A DNA stretch of 34,804 nucleotides from Oscillospiraceae bacterium (GTDB lineage Bacteria > Bacillota > Clostridia > Oscillospirales > Ruminococcaceae), in contig JAUNJC010000008.1 in NCBI GenBank assembly GCA_030523195.1, forward strand, positions 1 through 34,804, written 5' to 3'. The notes beneath the pieces are model-generated. The model had not been told where the DNA came from and made no database searches. It worked only from the letters and a program-made list of their open reading frames with translations. Of the stretch, positions 30,330-34,804 are shown one piece after another (position 1 is the first letter of the stretch; each line of letters opens with the position of its first letter). The translations under genes and the position numbers were made by a program.

Positions 30330-33080
30330 TCAGAGACCTGATTCTGAACCAATCATTCTCTTCAATAAAATCAAATCCAATGCATCCAATTTTCCATCAA
30401 AATTCATATCCAGTTCCGTCACTTCAATGGGACTATATCCACTTTCATTCAACAGATAACGTTGCAGCTGGATAATCTTATCCAGATATTGTTCAGATGG
30501 ATTCTCTGGTTCTTCCTGCGGCGGTGTAACTGGTGGTTCTTCCTCTTCGTCCGCTTCTCCCATGCCAATGCTAATAATGATATCACCGGCTACTGTTGCT
30601 TCCAGATATACGGAATAAGCAGCATTTTCAGGAATTTCAATTTCGCAGGAGGTATCCTGTGTTTCAATGTAATTAAAGATACCATTTTCTGTTATGCCTT
30701 CTGTATCAAAAACGGTAATCGAATACAAATCAGAACCTTCTACCGGATTCCATGACAATTTTGCATGCGTTTCATCGACTTGCGTAAATGTTGGAACAAC
30801 ACTGTTTTTATCGTCTGTCACAAATGCAACGCTTTGTGCATTCGAGGTGGTATCCAATTCCTTCAATAAAACGCTTCCATCAGAAGCAATGGTGATTGTC
30901 ATATCAGATTCCATATTTTTAATAAAGGACATACCGTCCTCTTCATACAGATACCAGTAGGCATTTGGATCTTCTGTAGTTTGCTCTACCATTTTCAGCT
31001 GTCCATCCGAAACGGTCAGCATTTTTCCATAATAGGCATTATAGATTTCAAATGTCCAGTTTTCATGCGATACGAATCGCCACATGGATTCATAAGTGGC
31101 ATCTTCTGTCACATATAACGTATCTGTTTTCAAGTCGTAAGACAATGCAGTATCATAAGCAGAAGAACGAATTTGAGAGATGGATTCTGTCTTTTCCGAC
31201 TGATGAATGACAGAGAATGTAATCGGCTCACTAATGAGAGAACCTTTCTCATTACTTGCCGTTACCGTTGCTGTATAGGTACCTGCATCCAGTGCCGTGG
31301 TGAGCGAATACTCGTCTGTTTGATAATCATACACCACATCTCCGTTTTCATTGGAAATCATAAGACGATAAGTATCAGCGGTATCGCTGTCAAATTCAAA
31401 TGCAATGCTTTCCTCTTCTGCAAAATAATACTTCTCTTCTTTCAGATTCAGACTGACCATAGTCGGCATTTCGCTGCCACCACAGATTGTGATGGAACGG
31501 GAGGCAAGTATTTCTTTCATCTTAGAAAGAGAGGCAGGTCCGAAAATGCCATCCGATTTCAGACCATTCTGTGACTGGAAGCTCTGTACCGCTGCCTTTG
31601 TCTTCGCGCCATAGTGTCCATCTACATCCAAATCAGAGGAAATGGTATTGTTCAATGCAACTTGCAGCCAGCGAACGGCATCTCCTTTAGAACCAGAACG
31701 CAGCGTTCCGGTTGGTGCCGAGTAGCCGTATTTCAAAATCGTTCCGGTGGAACTTTGCGGTGCAACATAATCTTTATTTTCCAACAGGGCTGTGATTTTT
31801 CCACGGGTATACTGTCCCACAATGCCATCCACGCCCAGACCATTCAGGCTCTGGAAATTCTTCACGGCATTATAGGTATTCTTTCCGAACATCCCATCTA
31901 CTGTCAGACCAGCATGGATCAGCTGATTCAAAGAAGCTTGCAGCCACTTGACATCTTCGCCCCGCATCAGAGAACCGGAAATGTACTTCAAGGTTCTGGA
32001 TGGCGTACTATAATTGCTGTTGTTGCTGGTTTGACCATCACTGCTGCCGGTATTTTTGGCTTCTGCTTTGGCTTTCAGACTGGACAGCGTTTTTGTGCCG
32101 GCTTTCCCATCTACTGTTAAACCATTTGCGGATTGATATGCCCGAATCTGATTTGCAGTCTCTGCTCCAAGATAACCGTCTACGGAACAGGAATATCCCA
32201 GATAGGATAGAGCCGACTGCAGCCACTTTACATCATTTCCATTCATCATCGGTGACTTTTTGTACAGGGTACGAGTCGGATAAGTGTAGTTCCATGGTAA
32301 GTGGTCATCGGTTACATGGCTGGTATCTGGAGGCGGAACCGGTTGACTGTAGGAAAATCCATACATACATCTTCCGGACAGCGTATATTTTCCGGAAGAA
32401 AAGGCACTGCCGGAAACCCATGCCACCCCCCTGCTGGAAGTCCATCCACTGATGGAAGTACATCTGGAAGAGGCTCTGGAAGAATCCAGCATCAAATACT
32501 TTCCATTGGAACTGTTATAGTCTACAATGGCAATCCAGTGTCCCGGCACACATCCACAAATGGTTCCGCCATTTCTGACATGTGCCAATGCAGAAGAGAC
32601 ACTAGAATAGCTGCCGGCATAGGAAAACCCATAGGTAGAACCATAACTTTGTGCATAAGCTTTAAAAAATCTGGTATCCACACCATTATTAGAAGTACGA
32701 TATCCATTGGTTCTGGACCAATCTGCAACAAAGGTCGGATCCATAAAGTTTCCTGTTTTATAGTAAACCGAATTAATCACAGAAAATAGACCACAGGCAG
32801 AAGAACCAATGGTTTGTTTTTGACTTCCAATGCTTGTCCAAAGATGGTTGTTCCAATAAGAAACACCGGTTAAATAGGAATCAATCTGTGGTCTGGAAGT
32901 AGAATCCTGCTGCCATGCAATCGGAGACGGGGCAGTACAAGTCAAGGCTTCTGCGGTAATCGCTGCCTGATTGACATAAAATACAGAGGGCAGATAGGAC
33001 ATTCCACCTGTTAATAGTGTGCAGCTTGTCAGAAAGACAACCGCTTTTTTAGAAACTGTTTTTAATTTCCGTTTTTTCAA
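30330..33080 (-). CDS. Secreted C39-like peptidase with three PG-binding repeats and dockerin
   Basis: 916 residues from a TTG start (GAGAGGAG seven bases upstream). Signal peptide 1-44; C39-type papain-fold peptidase about 65-235 with Cys96 (SSACGLFS), His181 (VPGHWIAIVDY) and Asp199 (YLMLDSS). Three PG_binding_1 repeats at about 274-335, 365-430 and 465-525, each with a (V)DGxxGxxT pattern. Then Ig/FN3-like and beta-rich modules, a Pro/Glu linker and a C-terminal dockerin-like end (EVTELDMNFDGKLDALDLIL, one clear calcium loop). Second gene of a minus-strand operon: 15 bp after the preceding gene. Probable exported wall- or scaffold-bound peptidase acting on peptides or neighbours. Confidence 0.85.
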   Translation of the reverse strand: MKKRKLKTVSKKAVVFLTSCTLLTGGMSYLPSVFYVNQAAITAEALTCTAPSPIAWQQDSTSRPQIDSYLTGVSYWNNHLWTSIGSQKQTIGSSACGLFSVINSVYYKTGNFMDPTFVADWSRTNGYRTSNNGVDTRFFKAYAQSYGSTYGFSYAGSYSSVSSALAHVRNGGTICGCVPGHWIAIVDYNSSNGKYLMLDSSRASSRCTSISGWTSSRGVAWVSGSAFSSGKYTLSGRCMYGFSYSQPVPPPDTSHVTDDHLPWNYTYPTRTLYKKSPMMNGNDVKWLQSALSYLGYSCSVDGYLGAETANQIRAYQSANGLTVDGKAGTKTLSSLKAKAEAKNTGSSDGQTSNNSNYSTPSRTLKYISGSLMRGEDVKWLQASLNQLIHAGLTVDGMFGKNTYNAVKNFQSLNGLGVDGIVGQYTRGKITALLENKDYVAPQSSTGTILKYGYSAPTGTLRSGSKGDAVRWLQVALNNTISSDLDVDGHYGAKTKAAVQSFQSQNGLKSDGIFGPASLSKMKEILASRSITICGGSEMPTMVSLNLKEEKYYFAEEESIAFEFDSDTADTYRLMISNENGDVVYDYQTDEYSLTTALDAGTYTATVTASNEKGSLISEPITFSVIHQSEKTESISQIRSSAYDTALSYDLKTDTLYVTEDATYESMWRFVSHENWTFEIYNAYYGKMLTVSDGQLKMVEQTTEDPNAYWYLYEEDGMSFIKNMESDMTITIASDGSVLLKELDTTSNAQSVAFVTDDKNSVVPTFTQVDETHAKLSWNPVEGSDLYSITVFDTEGITENGIFNYIETQDTSCEIEIPENAAYSVYLEATVAGDIIISIGMGEADEEEEPPVTPPQEEPENPSEQYLDKIIQLQRYLLNESGYSPIEVTELDMNFDGKLDALDLILLKRMIGSESGL

Positions 33081-33095
33081 TTTTTTTCTCCTCTC

Positions 33096-34804
33096 TTATT
33101 TATTTAACAAAAATTTCTGTAAAGAAACCAAATCTGTCAAGGTAATGTTTCCAGAAGAATCCTTGTCCATGCCGTACAGATTGACAATGCCATCTCCGGT
33201 CAGAAGGTTCCGTTTTGCAAGCATCAAATCCAAAACATTCACTACGCCATCTGCATTCACATCTCCCGGAATTCTGTCAAGAATGGAAGTTTCATATGTT
33301 CCATCTTGATTTTTGTCCACCAGCACATTCAGCATTTGATTATATTCTCCCGTGGTTGTAATATACACAGAAGAATAGGCATCCAAATCAGAACAGGATA
33401 CACACTGTCCTCCAAAGGTATTATTGGCTGTGACGCTCAATTGGCTGCCGAGATCACCTTTTAAAAGATAACCATCTTGGTATTGCTGCAAAGAAACAGA
33501 AGTATCAGTATAACCTTTCAGTTTTAGTTCATACCATGGCAGTGTACACTGTTCCTGATTGGTTACAACATCAATATCATAATCAGTTTGATCCCCATTG
33601 ACACTGATTGTGCAATCCGGAAGGAATGTAATTTTATGAGCATGATCGGCATTGACAACGGCTCGTTCATTTTCAAACCGCATGGTTGCAGACATTTCCT
33701 CATCGACACTTGTCATCGCAGAATAACCGCTTTCATGATCTGTCATAAAATAGCTGTAATTCTGATTGGCTTCTCCAGCAATGATACCATATCCATTAAA
33801 GATTTCGTCCTCATCCATTTCGGAGCTGTTGATTGCAAACGTATCCTGACTTCCCGTTTTTCGAATACTGATATTCCGACTATTGACTGCAATTTCCGGA
33901 TAGAACCCTTCTGTTTCTGTTTCATCTGCTCCTGTTTGCGTGGAAGAATCAGATGGTTTCAGATACCCATGTTTATTTAAAAGTGTTGCATCATTGCTCA
34001 CCATGAGCAGTCTTGCATAGCATTTCGATACAGAGGCATCATATCGCAATTCCTTATAAGGGATATACCATTCTAATGTATCCGTCTTAAAATAAATACA
34101 AGCGTCATCTGTAAACCTGCCCTTTGTGCAGTCATAAATCAAAATTCTTCCATCATATCCCGCGGCAACATCCCAAGAACCGTACTCTACGCCATATGCT
34201 ACTACGGAATGTGCCCATCCGGAAGTGCCGTTCTCTGTCCAAGCATAATTGACAACCACAGGGTCACCGCCATCCGAAACCTGTCCTGCCTTTTGAATCA
34301 ATGTGTTCATCATATTTTTCATACTATATTTGCTGGATTGCAAGCATTTTTTTGTTTGGAATTTGATATCCGTCGTCCCTTGCAGCAAGTAATAATATAC
34401 AATCAGCGATTCGACATCATCATCGTTCGGCTTTCCGATTTGCTTTAATGTGGCGGCACCCTCTGTATAGTCCGATGGATGCAGATAACCTTGTTTATAC
34501 AATGCGGTCAACACAGACATCCCATAACAAACACCGTCAAATTTCGTATACAGTTGCTTTTTTAAAGAAGTGACTTCTGCAATATCTGTATTCGGAATAT
34601 TTTTAATCAGCTTTTGCCAGTATTCCTCACTGATATAAGCCGGAGAAAATACTTTTTTGGTATTCGGGAAATTCCAAATGTCGGCATCAAAATCCAGTGT
34701 ATTGTCTATATGAGGGTTGGTTGTAACGATTGTTGTCGTCACGGGGGTGGTGACGGGGACAGTCGTAGTGGTTGTCGTTGTAGTAGTAGTCGTGGTGGTT
34801 GTGG
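33096..34804 (-). CDS. Papain-fold protease with type I dockerin, C-terminal part (runs off right edge)
   Basis: Open to the right edge through a Thr-only linker (about 13 Thr codons, then VPVTTPV), so the GTG at 34742 is not a real start. The protease-like domain has FDGVCYGMSVLTAL (candidate Cys nucleophile), GWAHSVVAYGV (His) and ILIYDCTKG (Asp). Beta-rich modules follow, then a full type I dockerin: DVNADGVVNVLDLMLAKRNL and DKDSSGNITLTDLVSLQKFL, both calcium loops intact. Joined across the window ends with 1-928 it gives signal peptide, SH3b, PG-binding, Ig-like, Thr linker, protease, dockerin. Dockerins bind cohesins, so the product should be displayed on a host cellulosome or cell surface. 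Confidence 0.88.
   Translation of the reverse strand, partial: TTTTTTTTTTTTTTVPVTTPVTTTIVTTNPHIDNTLDFDADIWNFPNTKKVFSPAYISEEYWQKLIKNIPNTDIAEVTSLKKQLYTKFDGVCYGMSVLTALYKQGYLHPSDYTEGAATLKQIGKPNDDDVESLIVYYYLLQGTTDIKFQTKKCLQSSKYSMKNMMNTLIQKAGQVSDGGDPVVVNYAWTENGTSGWAHSVVAYGVEYGSWDVAAGYDGRILIYDCTKGRFTDDACIYFKTDTLEWYIPYKELRYDASVSKCYARLLMVSNDATLLNKHGYLKPSDSSTQTGADETETEGFYPEIAVNSRNISIRKTGSQDTFAINSSEMDEDEIFNGYGIIAGEANQNYSYFMTDHESGYSAMTSVDEEMSATMRFENERAVVNADHAHKITFLPDCTISVNGDQTDYDIDVVTNQEQCTLPWYELKLKGYTDTSVSLQQYQDGYLLKGDLGSQLSVTANNTFGGQCVSCSDLDAYSSVYITTTGEYNQMLNVLVDKNQDGTYETSILDRIPGDVNADGVVNVLDLMLAKRNLLTGDGIVNLYGMDKDSSGNITLTDLVSLQKFLLNK

Noticed and set aside
30202-30475. Two overlapping small plus-strand ORFs
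   Set aside because: They overlap the end of the dockerin gene and its terminator hairpin and show no protein features.
31173-32789. Plus-strand ORFs of 133-168 aa opposite the 916-aa gene
   Set aside because: Shadows of the repeated PG-binding modules on the minus strand.
1-34804. Adaptation genes, WYL regulator, relaxase, tRNA or rRNA genes
   Set aside because: None recognised in any frame or on either strand.

Overview
The window reads as a complete or near-complete mobile replicon, most likely a circular plasmid of about 34.8 kb, from a gut or rumen Ruminococcus-like member of the Oscillospiraceae. Pointers are a type VI-D Cas13d effector (a family found mostly in Ruminococcus and Eubacterium relatives), two secreted dockerin proteins, Thr-rich linkers and strong sigma-A type promoters. 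Both window ends fall inside a Thr-codon linker on the minus strand. Joining base 34804 to base 1 keeps the frame and makes one coherent secreted peptidoglycan-binding/protease/dockerin protein, which is why I infer a circle opened inside that gene.

Layout: (1) 1-1318, start of the secreted dockerin protein and its upstream region. (2) 1380-2606, a serine recombinase between two divergent CRISPR mini-arrays (A, B). (3) 2951-10659, the replicon core: DUF3987 replication-type protein with a likely antisense RNA, a 1.3 kb iteron region with inverted arms around an AT-rich centre, ParA plus a ribbon-helix-helix partner, an autoinhibited Fic enzyme, a PIN toxin-antitoxin pair, a putative oriT with a MobC-like protein, and two small minus-strand genes. 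(4) Array C, then a TerY-P type triad (VWA, PP2C phosphatase, kinase) at 11540-14590. (5) Decayed array D, then an operon of a CARF protein, a sigma-70-like protein and Cas13d (15018-20345). (6) Array E, a PBECR4 nuclease-type gene with a structured leader, array F. (7) An operon-like run of eight plus-strand genes (22339-29706) with coiled-coil and membrane proteins, an OmpA-like lipoprotein, an M48 protease, a coupling-protein-type ATPase, a degenerate ATPase partner and a GH-E type HNH nuclease; then array G. (8) 30330-34804, the minus-strand dockerin operon.

The most striking points are that Cas13d is the third gene of an operon with a CARF sensor and a sigma-like protein, and that seven short self-contained CRISPR cassettes (promoter, leader, up to three spacers, usually a palindromic end repeat, terminator, tail motif) are scattered so that nearly every functional module is bounded by one. 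No cas1, cas2, WYL protein or relaxase is visible.
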